Origin: Helicoverpa zea | Taxonomy: Eukaryota > Arthropoda > Insecta > Lepidoptera > Noctuidae | DNA length: 64,000 bases | Assembly (NCBI RefSeq): GCF_022581195.2 | Contig: NC_061473.1 | Location: forward strand, 6,510,001-6,574,000 | Reading direction: 5' to 3' | Part shown: positions 12,801 through 22,021 of the stretch, one piece after another | Layout of the letters: each line of letters opens with the position of its first letter | Numbering within the stretch: the first letter of the stretch is position 1 | Notes under the pieces: model-generated | Database searches by the model: none | What the model saw: only the letters and a program-made list of their open reading frames with translations | What the model was told of the DNA's origin: nothing | Program-made: the position numbers and the translations under genes

Positions 12801-15800
12801 TTTTCGTCAAAAATTATGCAAATTCAATGTATTGTGCATAAATAGATGTATGTTTTTTTTTACAGTAACTAGATACCTGTTTATTTTTCAACTGCGTTTC
12901 GGCATAAACATCAATTTATAGCCCTTTACTGTAAAATATAAAAACTTTATTCAACATACGTAGAAGAGAAAAGAATCACATGAGACCACACCGAGAAAAC
13001 CTGAACTGGCGTTACCTACCTAAGCGACAAACATTGAATCAATTTGTATAAATTAAAAACACCTGCAATATTAATGAGATGAATGGTGGTTATTTAATTG
13101 TGATGGTATAAAATCATATGAATTTATAAAGCCAAACAAAAACACAAAAAGGCGACAGAAACGAGTTTTGTTACCAACTTGCGAAATTGCTAAAAAAACT
13201 GATTATTCAAGGTTAGGAAAGTTACCTGAAGACAAGGCTTTGACCTTTAAACCTTAACCATTGTAAATACCTACTCTCAGGCTTGGGCATCAGTAAATCG
13301 ACTTTTAAAATAACAAGCAAGAACTTGTCTTCGTTTACGTATCGATATTTTTATGGGGTTTACGTTACAGAAATAAGAATTTGAAACTTTAAGAGAGAGC
13401 CTGTCTATGTTTTTTGACCTTCTGCACCCGATGACCGATTACTTCCTTATGCTACTACCTACCTACACACTACTACACACATGAGTATACACATTTTTTT
13501 TATTTATCATGTTCCAGGGTCGGGATGCTACACCATACCTAGAAAGAAATCGTGTCGGTCGCGATGCGATTGACTCGGCAGCGGCGCTCACTGACATGGG
13601 CAAGTATCTGTTCAGAGAGCGACGCTTGCCTGTCTACGACATCGCTGTTGCCATCACCAAGTAAGTATCTTGAAACTACTGGACTTACGGCCGATTTCAA
13701 TATTATAGCTATCTGTAGTTTTGCAAATTAGAGATAGAATTTTGACATTAGACGCATACACGTAATGTCAAATTCCTATGTCTAGTACACAAAACAACAG
13801 ATGGATAGAATATTGGGATATGTAGAGATATTCCTTTTATGAATTCCTCGAGTAAAGTTTGTGTCGCAATTGATCTTAAGTTTGTCACCATTTCTCAATA
13901 TTTGAAAGTAATAAGTTGCACACGTTTTATGTAACTGTGACTGGATTTTGTTTTAAGTATTTCTAATGAATAAATTATGGACGCAACATTGAATAGCTAA
14001 TTAAACACAGATTATATTGTAATAGGTAAAAAACTTGGTTTTATAGCAAACAATATTTTTATGACTTGAAAGAATAAGATACGGTCGATGATATCAGTGA
14101 CAATCATGACTGGAAGATCTTAAGATTTATATTCTAGATATAATATATGTGTGTGTATAGGTAGCTCATAAACAGATATCAATGCATTTAATTAAAATCA
14201 AACCGATTTTTGAACTAAGTTTTCCCACATTATCCCGTAATTTTCTTGGACAGTATTGGTATATGTTTATGATATTGATCATTCTTGTGTAAAAACTCTG
14301 TGTACACTCAACAGAATTATCATAAAAAAATATTTCTTGTTCATGCAACTCTTTCAGGATGAAAGGTAAGATGGTAAGTATATCAACGCTTCATTATATC
14401 AATTTAGCGCCATTATTCAAAGTAATTACTGTATAAAGTACGGACTGTGGTCTCGATAGTTTTAAGACAAGATACGGTGAAGGTCAAGGACTTCTTATGA
14501 AGATGAGGATACTAATTTGACCAACAGGTATGACATGTGCCGACGTCGCAAGGGTGGTCGCTGTACAAAAGGCACCGCTGGTAAATTAAATTTTAAAACA
14601 AACGTTCATTAGGATGGTGTTGTCAAACGGCGCGGCATTAACCGAGGCTTGAGAGTGAACATTAATTACTCGCTTCATTATTATTATTTATGAGGTAAAG
14701 GATTTGGTAATGGCGCTGAATATTAAAAATTACACTATACAATAGTCGCTTGCACAAGACGACGTTTTTGTCTACGTTGTAGTTTAATTTCATTTCCTAC
14801 TTGAAATGAAGTGAACGAACAGTAGCAAGATGATCCAGGTTTTTGTAGTACAACAGGTTCTAGCATCTTATTGAGTTTTATTCTTTCCATGCAATTTCAG
14901 ACTAGACATGTGCAGAAGACAATTTCCCAACGATGCGTGCAATAGAGGGACAGCAGGTAGGCGTGTTACTGAAATCTTACATTTTCCAAAGCACGCCTTT
15001 TTCATCAAAGTCCCACACCTATTTGTTCACGATTATACACTTTGGATCCATAATCCACTGAAAATTACCTTTACCCAAATCCGTGATGTCATATTCGCAC
15101 CTTGTGAATAATATTCTGTCTTTTCTGCAATTATTTCTTCTAGATTATTTGTAAATTACTGTAAATGCATCATTCTATTAGATAACTAGATGTTGTTGTA
15201 AATATTAATATTCTTCCATTTTATGTAGTTTCATCATAAAAGTTTATTGCATTTATTATGTCTAAGTTGTCTCTATCTAGTTAATTATACATAACGTTAT
15301 ATGATTAAACTATTTAAGCATTTATTTTCATCATCATTTATTGTTTTCTAGATACTATCTGACTTCATCGAAATATAAATATCTCCGAGTACGTAAATAA
15401 CAAAGTTATAAAGTAGGCATGATACTGCTTTTTTAATTAAACAAATTATCTAATAGCATGTGTTTCTATATTAACTGATAGTATTTTTGTTGAAAATTGT
15501 ATTTATTTTCAACTGAAAGTTTTTTGGCACAAATTGAAAATCGATTTAGTAGAGCATTGTAGTCGACTTACTAATTTGTGGCCATAATGGCTACATCACT
15601 ATTGGAACTAATAGACAAAATAAAAAGCGCGGGAACGTGAATGTTTTTTGCTTTCTGCTTTTTTTAAGTATTAATAATTATTTTAAATTTGCTACAATAC
15701 AATGTAAATATAAGTTAAGTATTTAATATATTCATTTTAAACTAATCCTGCTTGCTGGAGATGAGACTAACAAGGGATAAAATATATTTGCAAATAATTC

Positions 15801-18800
15801 GGTGGCTTCGTTTTTGCACGTATGAATTATGCTTTTATAAATAAGCAATGCATGTTATGTGTATCTTTTTAATCTTCAACACTGCACTGTGAGTACCTAT
15901 TTTACATAATATTTAAGTACCTAACTATTTTATGTGTCTACATACCATCTTCCACGCATCAATCAATCATGAACTGTAAGTAGCTAGCATAAGCTTGTAA
16001 ATCTTGTATTATTTATTACTTACTTGCCTCTATTTACCTGAAAATCCTTAGTCCCGAGATCACGCATTCATTTTACGAGCTCTATTTAATTTTTGTTATA
16101 AAACTTACCGATTTAATTTAATTTTGGAGTTGCCATTTTCTGTTGCAAAATTTTGTACCTAAATTGAATTGAATACTTCAAAATATAAGTTTTCATCTTT
16201 AAAATGGTTAGTAATCAGTTTAAACTCAATGAATTGTACAAAATTCTCACACAATATTAACTGCAAAGGTTTCGCGTACGTTGGCGGCGCTTGCGTGGTG
16301 AATAAGAGACTCGAGAAGGTGAACTCCGTCGCCATTATTGAAGATACCGGCGGTTTCTCCGGCATCATCGTCGCTGCTCATGAAGTCGGACATTTGTAAG
16401 TATATTTAATACTAGCTTCTGCCAGCGGTTTCACCCGCATCCCGTGGGAACTACTTCCCGTACCGGGATAAAAAGTAGCCTATAGCCTTCCTCGATAAAT
16501 GGGCTATCCAACACTGAAAGAAATTTTCAAATCGGACCAGTAGTTCCTGAGATTAGCGCGTTCAAACAAACAAACAAACAAACTCTTCAGCTTTATAATA
16601 TTAGTATAGATTTACCTACGAACGTTTATAGGAATTTAACCTATACCTAAGTAACCAATTTTAAGTAGTTACCTACTCACACGAACCGTCGAAATGAAAG
16701 GTCTCATTTTACCCGACTTTTAAAAATGAGGTCCTCAGTTTGGCCTGTATGTATGTACGCCATTTTGATGTGGTTTTCAGAATGATGTTTGTCTAACCTG
16801 GAGAGGATTTTAGGTATAGGTAAATACCTATTATTGCAATCGGTTTCATTTATTTTAGAGAATATACTGATTCCTACATTCCAAGAAAAAAAAATAACTA
16901 CCAACCTTACATCACCGACTAAAATTCACCATAAAATGTTATGCCCTTTCAGACTAGGAGCAGTTCACGACGGCAGTCCCCCACCGTCCTACCTCGGCGG
17001 TCCAGGTGCGGAGAAGTGCCGCTGGGAAGACGGCTACATCATGTCAGACTTGCGACACACGGAGAAGGGCTTCAGGTGGTCTCCTTGCAGCGTGCAGAGT
17101 TTCCATCATTTCTTGAAGTGAGTTATTGAGATAACGACGAACATAGCTATGTTAGTAAATGCTAAGGGAGGGATAGTAACTAAATTAAATATTACAAGTG
17201 GGTATCACCACCATTTCACACTTTCTTGGCCTGCTTTGTTAATTACACAACAATTAATCTCTTTGTTAATCAAGTCTTTCCAAGACAACAATATAAAATA
17301 TCCAATGAAAACAGCTTTTACACTTGCTATCCCTTACCTAGGTATCTTGTTACTAACATCAACTATCCTCTTCGTAACATTGATTAAATTACAATGAAAT
17401 GTGCAGTAATTCAATTATTTATCGTAAATTACAGCGGCGACACAGCGACGTGCCTATACAACTCTCCCCACGAAGATGACTCATTACCACGCGTGTTGCC
17501 TGGACGACTGCTCACGTTAGACGCGCAGTGCCGGAAAGATAGAGGCACTAGGTAAGCTATCTTACACTACTCGAAATAACTGGAAAAGTATCCACTTTTC
17601 ATGTTTAGAATACAAATATAAACCTCTGCATGTCACTTATGTTCTTGAAGTTTGGTAAGGAAAACCTACGCATAATTCAGTTATTTTTGGGCATACCGCT
17701 AACTGTTCATTATACAAAAAATTTGAGGCTTTATTTTTGTGATACTCAGATAACAATAAGTTTTATGTTTTTATACTTTTTATTTATCCGTGAACAGTGT
17801 TGTGGGCTAGAATATTGTTAATTTTAATTGTTGCATGTCTTTATTTCTGCTGTATACTGTATATTCTGGCTGTTTGCTGTTCCTATGTAATAAAATAAAA
17901 CAATAAGGTAAAAGACATTCGACATCGACAACATAAGATCAGTTTCTAATAAGATTCTCTATATTTTCAGCGCATGTTTCAAAGACGAGCGAGTATGCGC
18001 GCAGCTGTTTTGCTTCGACGCGGCGAGTGGGTACTGTGTCGCGTACAGACCGGCTGCTGAAGGATCGCCGTGTGGCGATGGACAGGTAAATATTAGTTAG
18101 GAGGACTAACAAACTGATTTCACGTCGTTGCCGTATCTTTTTATATTAGTTTCTGACTGTAATTGCACGTTTTAAAAGATTTGCTGCTCATTTCTTAGTA
18201 CCTCCGCCTACAGTAAAAGTTATCTTAATGGTTTTGATTGAATAAATACTACAATATTTTTTATATTCGTAAGAATAGATTGAGCGAAAGATGACTAATA
18301 AAAATCCCTTTTGGACTTTAGCTTTCAGAGAATTATGGAATCCCCAAGCATATTTTGATTGACCTCAAATAAATTTAGGAAAGAGCAAGATATTATTTCC
18401 TTCACTTTAAATTGAAATATTTTATTTCCAGTATTGTATAAACGGGCGGTGTATAACAGAACACGAGAACATAATACCTGACTATTCACAACACACGCCG
18501 AGCTACGTGCGTCCTGAAACGAGCCCGTTCTTCGGTAACATCACCAGGTGTGTATAGTTGTATCTGTTACCGGTGGTGTAGTTAGTTACCAGTGGGATAG
18601 TTTGTGTTACCGGTGGGAAAGCTAGTGTTACCGGTGGGATAGTTAAGTTATTTGAGGATTTCAATTTTATGTTGATATGTTATAGTTTTTAAGTTGTTAT
18701 AAATGTGAAATGTATTTCAAGTGCTAATTTTAAGGTAATTATGGCGAAATAAATATTGAATACATATTTATATAACCATATAAATATGTACGACCACGAA

Positions 18801-19453
18801 CACAGCCGACTCAATATAGCCACAATACTGGCACAGCCAATGAGAACACAACACATTCTCATTGCAACCAGTTTGTGTACATACAGGGGCACACATTACT
18901 AATACTGTATTTTTTAACACATAGTTACGATGGAACGACACAGCCGTACGTAGTTAGTACATCGGCGCCACCCGCACAAACAACCAAATACTACCAAAAG
19001 AGCACAGAATACACAACAACAACCAAGAAACCATACTTCCAGTTCACTACAAGAAACCCATACCAATTCTTCACTGAAAAGTCTACGACGACAACACAAC
19101 CACCGAGCGTCACTTACCCGCCTTCGATAAACAAATACTCGATCACATCAACAAAAAGTCCTTACGACTTCAAAGACTTTACCACGAGACCAACTACCAC
19201 AACCACAGCGAAAAGAGGTTTTTACAACAAGGAAGACTTCGATGGTTTCTTTAGACGGTCCACGACCAAAAGTCCTTACCAAGACAAGAGTGTTAAACCA
19301 GTCTTTAAGATAGGAACTTATTATTCTCAAGCGAAGAGTAGCGATAATTCTATTCGACCGGACGCTAACTCGCAACAAGTGCAAATAGAACCAGCGAGGT
19401 TACTGTTCTCTTATCAAAGGAATTTGACGAGCGGGACGCTAGTACAACCCTAG
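860..19453 (+). CDS. ADAMTS-like secreted zinc metalloprotease (5' partial, 12 exons)
   Basis: Exons: 860-995, 1299-1412, 10641-10776, 11158-11287, 13518-13660, one of 14528-14580 or 14901-14956, 16269-16395, 16953-17117, 17435-17551, 17971-18085, 18432-18547, 18925-19453. All have GT/AG borders, phases agree, and the sum with the 53-bp exon is 627 codons including TAG. Order: prodomain (about residues 1-110) with two RRKR furin-type sites near 95-109; a metzincin domain starting at YVIYPEILVIVDYDG; zinc motif HEVGHLLGAVHD, split between exons 16269 and 16953; Met-turn GYIMSD; a Cys-rich part with GSPCGDGQYCINGRC, as in the ADAMTS cysteine-rich region; then a Thr/Pro/Tyr-rich tail. No thrombospondin type-1 repeat is seen. 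The protein is expected to be extracellular and catalytic. The signal peptide and start must lie upstream of the window. Substrate unknown. Insect venom-metalloprotease-like ADAMTS proteins have a similar short layout (family knowledge). Confidence 0.9.
1085..1210 (+). repeat. Degenerate CTATACTAATATTATAAA-type repeat fragment
   Basis: aatgttagatagcctcttta ... ttaggcttg ... ggtacgcgggtgaaacctaa ... agctagctag is a decayed 3' half of the family, in the first visible intron. Confidence 0.5.
1413..5079 (+). other. Long intron, no gene seen
   Basis: First part of the roughly 9.2-kb intron that also holds MITE A copy 1 and the LINE. AT-rich, short ORFs only, no preserved repeat recognised. Confidence 0.5.
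5080..5302. mobile_element. Foldback MITE family A, copy 1
   Basis: Perfect 56-bp terminal inverted repeats beginning gttcggccattcagagaatg and ending in ...gacgacgtaa, around a roughly 110-bp core. Flanked by TA on both sides (5078-5079, 5303-5304), suggesting TA target duplication as in Tc1/mariner-type MITEs. No coding capacity. Confidence 0.88.
5607..8822 (-). CDS. LINE endonuclease-reverse transcriptase ORF
   Basis: An uninterrupted frame of about 1070 codons. The N-terminal APE-like endonuclease shows FASWNVRT, LQETRL, LLGDFNARIG, WHQLDFIITRR and DTDHSLV, the usual catalytic blocks. The reverse transcriptase (about residues 490-760) has AFVDLNKAFDSV, RGIRQGCVLAPTLF and the catalytic YADDAALVA. 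The C-terminal region has LYGSETWTTYSKQERRLNAF and WLGHVHRM, typical of this LINE group, and ends in a C-x2-C-x12-H-x3-C zinc-knuckle-like motif. The frame opens after a TAA at 8825-8823 and contains no ATG before the endonuclease Asn; the first ATG is in VRTMLPG, so initiation is unusual or the N-terminus is supplied another way. Absence of internal stops suggests a young insertion. Confidence 0.88.
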   Translation of the reverse strand, partial: APGKNKKHYLIAKPNNPIIRFASWNVRTMLPGFGTQDDPEPALRKSSIIDRELLRLRVGVAALQETRLSDEGSLREDNYTFYWKGRESGERRDYGVGFAVRNDILNCIEPPKGISERIMCLRINTHSGPVLLISAYAPTLQASPEDKDAFYEDLCHCLIKSNRSDKLLLLGDFNARIGNNQNNWPDCVGLHGIGNMNENGQRLLEFCASHSLCITNTYFHNKAAHKVSWRHPRSGHWHQLDFIITRRRDLRDILNARTYHSADCDTDHSLVMAKTRLIAKKIHSANNVSRRIKINTKSAIDERLYNRFNNEIENKLSPETLENLPNSESMWSIARDTITQIALETFGTQGKTQKDWFAEYEDELLPYLESKRNAYISYLNNMDNERLKLRYQTAKADLQRISRHYANRYWVSLSETIHHCHKIGDFRGMYQGIKTAIGPVARKRAEIKDRQGNPISDKQQQLRRWQEHYSNLYSDEININPTALDSLPVFPSMSDLDDPPTLEEFQQAIKSLKLGKSSGRDNLPAEIISYKCVVPILYQVLLKCWEEGTVPQDMRDADIITLYKGKGDRGDCNNYRGISLLSVTGKAFAKVILKKIETLAARIYPESQCGFRPGRSTNDMIFTLRQLQEKSREHQTPLYIAFVDLNKAFDSVSRQGLYNILFRIGCPPTLLSLIKAFHDNMQGSVIFDGLTTEAFSMNRGIRQGCVLAPTLFGIFFSAILIEAFKQCDIGIHLHTRKDGRLFNIQHLKSKNKRYDILVRELLYADDAALVAKSEQELQELVNRFDHACRLYSMSINTKKTVIMAQGVDHPPHITLDGTPLEIVDHFCYLGSTTTSNLCNNKEIDTRIGRAASNFGKLSTRVWRNNKLTITTKILVYKTCVLNTLLYGSETWTTYSKQERRLNAFHMRCLRAILGVTWKDRVTNEAVLSKTNCNSILAILKQRRLRWLGHVHRMDTERLPREVMLGQIADAKRRVGRPNLRFKDCCKRDMDSFNINANSWEARANERLLWRRDLRTGTSIYDEAWLDNIKQKRLRIKNAAPVVDPRFTCDKCGKKCRAAIGLFSHKRKCLRH
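8826..9578 (-). other. 5' leader of the LINE
   Basis: Relatively GC-rich region between the element's 5' end and the long ORF. Only short ORFs (up to 67 codons) occur and none resembles a known ORF1, which fits single-ORF RTE-like elements. The richer base composition than flanking intron DNA supports its being part of the element. Confidence 0.6.
10433..10602 (+). mobile_element. ATATATAAAAATGAAACCCGC-type repeat
   Basis: Reads tatatataaaaatgaaaccc at the start and ends gaaaccgcgggcgaaagcta. A second copy on the opposite strand lies at 31570-31750. Ends at the same kind of cgcgggc...agctagt block as the CTATACTAATATTATAAA-type family. Confidence 0.7.
11611..11616 (-). terminator. Poly(A) signal of the HOP2 gene
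   Basis: AATAAA on the minus strand (tttatt on plus), about 43 bp past the HOP2 stop codon; it fits the 3' end of a compact nested gene. Confidence 0.55.
11659..12463 (-). CDS. Psmc3ip: HOP2/PSMC3IP homologous-pairing protein, nested in the protease intron
   Basis: Three exons on the minus strand: 12463-12241, 12128-11870, 11794-11659. GT/AG borders and phases agree (618 bp, 205 residues). The start is the ATG of MASEAVLKYLVDTNRPYS. Exon 1 holds the HOP2 winged-helix domain (NRPYS near the N-terminus, then KAL..L.E.GKI..K.YGKQK.Y). Exon 2 is a Glu/Lys-rich coiled coil. Exon 3 has the C-terminal RKRKRICSDMLDAVLEGYPK block with IETDE, which I recognise from the family. Length is close to vertebrate HOP2 (about 217). 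HOP2 pairs with MND1 and stimulates DMC1/RAD51 strand invasion in meiosis (family knowledge). The gene lies antisense, entirely inside one intron of the metalloprotease gene. AATAAA on the minus strand at 11616-11611 follows the stop by about 45 bp. Confidence 0.92.
13687..13819. mobile_element. Palindromic MITE family B
   Basis: The left part reads ccgatttcaatattatagct and the right part ends gatggatagaatattggga, roughly its reverse complement, with an internal inverted pair (agaattttgacatta / aatgtcaaattcc). Related half copies occur at 5484-5546 (the LINE target) and 25360-25410. Confidence 0.6.
14528..14580 (+). CDS. Alternative exon 6a of the metalloprotease gene
   Basis: 53-bp exon bordered by ag/gta. 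With the flanking split codons it reads K-YDMCRRRKGGRCTKGTAG. It enters in phase 2 and leaves in phase 1, the same as exon 6b 320 bp downstream. The segment falls just before the zinc helix, in the ADAMTS region with the D-x-C...C-x-x-G-T-A/L-G pattern. Including both 6a and 6b would shift the frame, so only one can be used per functional transcript. No transcript data available. Confidence 0.8.
14901..14956 (+). CDS. Alternative exon 6b of the metalloprotease gene
   Basis: 56-bp exon after a good acceptor (tgcaatttcag) and before a gtaggc donor. With flanking split codons it reads K-LDMCRRQFPNDACNRGTAG. It is clearly homologous to exon 6a, sharing DMCRR and the C..RGTAG/C..KGTAG end, but with a different and one-residue-longer Cys-Cys loop. 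Phases are identical to 6a, so the two are interchangeable. Confidence 0.8.
14957..16268 (+). other. Intron between alternative exons and the zinc-helix exon
   Basis: About 1.3 kb of AT-rich sequence. I looked for a third exon-6 variant (D-x-C-R-R ... GTAG) and saw none. Confidence 0.5.
16411..16610 (-). mobile_element. CTATACTAATATTATAAA-type dispersed repeat
   Basis: Minus-strand copy in the metalloprotease intron right after the HEVGHL exon. On minus it begins atctatactaatattataaa, has an (aaac)n-type stretch, and ends cggtttcacc-type / gcagaagctagt. Well preserved. Confidence 0.75.
18567..18650 (+). repeat. Short minisatellite, about four units of gttaccggtggg...
   Basis: Directly after the exon ending at 18547 the intron carries four tandem, imperfect units of about 17-21 bp, each starting gttacc-g/a-gtggg and followed by a tagtt-like spacer. 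They are non-coding in the exon's frame, since a stop follows the donor immediately. Confidence 0.75.
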
Positions 19454-20311
19454 GTTGCCAAATATTGGTAAGGATGGACGATGGATGATCATACTTTTCA
19501 TGCGTCGACATCTCTACATCGATTCTTACTTCCAGTCTGACCGTTTTTTGGTGCAGTTGACAGTTGCTGTCAGGCGGTATTTTTCAAAACTGACAGCTGT
19601 CAACTGCACAAAACATTCGGTAACACTATCATACATGTCACGTCTTGAGAATGTCACTGTTCCTAGAATATTCTGTCGTAGTTTTTTTTCGTACGATGAT
19701 GTAAATTCTACCTTATACATCTTATACATACTCTGGAATGACATCATTATGTACATAAATACTTCTACTACATACATATCGACTATCCTCCACTACTTCA
19801 AACATGATGAAAACATTACATTGTACATACATACTCTTATTTCTAAGTTTTTGTGCCATATCTATGTGAATAATATTATTTCTTATATACCTACCAGTAT
19901 TGTAGATAATTCTACTTACATGTTCACGTTACGTGTCTAATCATAAGCATGTTTGTTTCAGTCTTGATTTTAGATATAAGGTACCTACCCACTTCATAAA
20001 TACTATGATTTTTATAACAGAAATTCTATCCATACTGTATACAAGTTTCGATATCATTCATTGCATCCATATACTCCATTTTAGTAGGCACTTTAAAAAA
20101 ACTTATTTTTACACAAAAAAGATTCTAACGAATTGAAAACCACCTCCTTTTTGGGAAGTTTTAATTTGACTAAAATAATACTGAGTTTTTAAATAAGATG
20201 CAATATCAAGATTATTGTTCTTTAGTTAAAGTAGTTAAAACTGCCTACTAAATTGGAGTACCTATAGATTTACATAATAATTCAGTGGTATTAACAAATT
20301 ATTTTTTCTAG

Positions 20312-20535
20312 CAGCCGCCATTAACGCTAGAGCGGGTCGAGCCTTGAAGACTGTCACGCTGGGGCGTCGCGTGGCCGCAGCCCACGTGCGTCGCTCCGGT
20401 CACCAACACATTTCATATTGTGACCGCACACACCCAGAAACACCTCTACATCAAATAGCCAACATTTTAATACCCCAACCTCTAATACTCGAACTATAAT
20501 TAATTTCCTAAGCAATAAAAGCAAGCAGACAAACA
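20312..20535 (+). other. Candidate alternative terminal exon or 3'UTR exon of the metalloprotease gene
   Basis: A pyrimidine-rich acceptor (ttttttctag) precedes an unusually GC-rich stretch in AT-rich surroundings, and AATAAA at 20514-20519 could serve as a poly(A) signal. If exon 18432-18547 (phase 2) spliced here instead of to 18925, the protein would end ITSSRH and lose the whole Thr/Pro-rich tail. Another frame stays open for about 60 codons but has no matching donor. It could simply be spliced 3'UTR. RNA evidence would decide. Confidence 0.4.
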
Positions 20536-21580
20536 TTTTGCTTGTTTTTATTCCGTATAAACTCGTTAAGATACGGGAGTGTGCGTATTGTGTGTGAAAT
20601 AAATTGCGTCCGAAGACAATGCTTTATGAAAGTGTCGGACGCAGTTCCGTGAGTGATATTACAATGTGATTGTGTTATTAATGAACTTATAAGTACACTA
20701 GAATATTAGAAACGTTAGGAGCAAGTCCAAGTGTCCTGCGGTCGATTCCATTCGCTTGGATAACGAAATACTCTTAGGTTTGAGATAAAAAGGTTGTAAA
20801 ATATCATCAATGTTACATAAAAGAAACTGCCACGAAGTGCCTTTTATACAGTAATTATTAAGAAATGTTAAAGTAAGGTTTATTTTTTTATTTTATTTTT
20901 TTTTGTTTTTAAAACTGACTTCAAGAGCGACTGGTTCGCGGTCTTCTGAAATTAGGTTTATTCTTATTTTAAGTAAATTTTACATTATACAAAACTTCAA
21001 TTGGTTTTTTTGTTCTCATGAAAATATCAATTTGTTGTATTTTATGCTGTTTTTAATGTCTAAAATTATTTATGAAGAGATATTAAATCTAATAAAGTTA
21101 CCAATAGTGTAAAAAATCTTTTGCAATGTACTTTGGTTGTATGGAACATGCCTATATTAAGACATTCCGTGATATTAAAACTTCGACATCACTTGCCGTT
21201 GATATAACTATTTATTGTATGCGAACTATTTATGTATAAAAATCTCTATATTTCCTCCAAAACTGTTTAAATTAGGAAAAAATATAGAAAATAACGAATA
21301 CCTACTGATTCTATTGTTTTATTTACCGTACTGCCAAAAAAAAAACTCGTAATTTTGGCAATCAGCCATTTCTTAAACTAGTAATCAGTGCTTGTAGTAA
21401 TCGCGGGTGGAGCAACCTTAATTAAAATGTAATGGCACAGATTACTATTTTCAAAAAAGGCGCTAAATATTGGCCGCAAATATTATTAAAATTATCTAAT
21501 ATTGACCATGTCTGGAGCAAATTTTGTTCATGAAGTTATCTTTTCTATTACATTTACAGAGAAATCAAATAATTAAAATA
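20536..21580. other. Intergenic stretch between the protease and zeste-type genes
   Basis: AT-rich. Holds a small hairpin around 20606-20644 (tgcgtccga / tcggacgca) and poly-T runs. No gene recognised. Confidence 0.45.
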
Positions 21581-21637
21581 AAAAAATCGTTTATTCAAAG
21601 TAGGCTGAAAAATAGCACTTTTTGAACGTCAGAATTA

Positions 21638-21800
21638 AGGGCTTATTACACTTGACTAAATTCAGTCGTCTAAATGATTTAGTCACTAAATTCAGTCAAA
21701 TGTAATCGCATTTAGGAAGGTAGGTTTCATTGAATCATTTAGAAACCTAATTAGACAAACCTATTTAGACGACTGAATTTAGTCAAATGTAATAAGCCCT
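21638..21800. mobile_element. Harbinger-like MITE family C, copy 1
   Basis: 163 bp flanked by TTA (21635-21637, 21801-21803). Terminal inverted repeats agggcttattacacttgact / agtcaaatgtaataagccct, with further internal inverted pairs. It has inserted into another dispersed repeat (cgtttattcaaagtaggctg... / ...aagaagtggcgcatcaaac). Confidence 0.8.
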
Positions 21801-22021
21801 TTACATGAGACAGCCTTAAAACGCCCACCCTACACCACTTCCTACATGTTATTACTAGGAAGAAGTGGCGCATCAAACTCCCCAGATACACAATACCTGT
21901 TTCTTATAAAAAAATAATCTTAATGATTACAATTCCAATACTTGATCTCACTCATCATGTACTTGATTCGCCTCCATAAAGTTTGATAATAAATATTTCT
22001 GTTAATATACGTTATAATTCT

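Noticed and set aside
19549..19615. Inverted repeat gtgcagttgacag / ctgtcaactgcac as a terminator or regulatory hairpin
   Set aside because: Short, imperfect and in a probable eukaryotic 3'UTR; no known role, could be chance or a MITE relic.
19455..19940. 161-codon ORF after the protease stop
   Set aside because: Begins right after the stop, is Tyr/Ile/Ser-rich as expected from translated AT-rich UTR, and has no recognisable domain.
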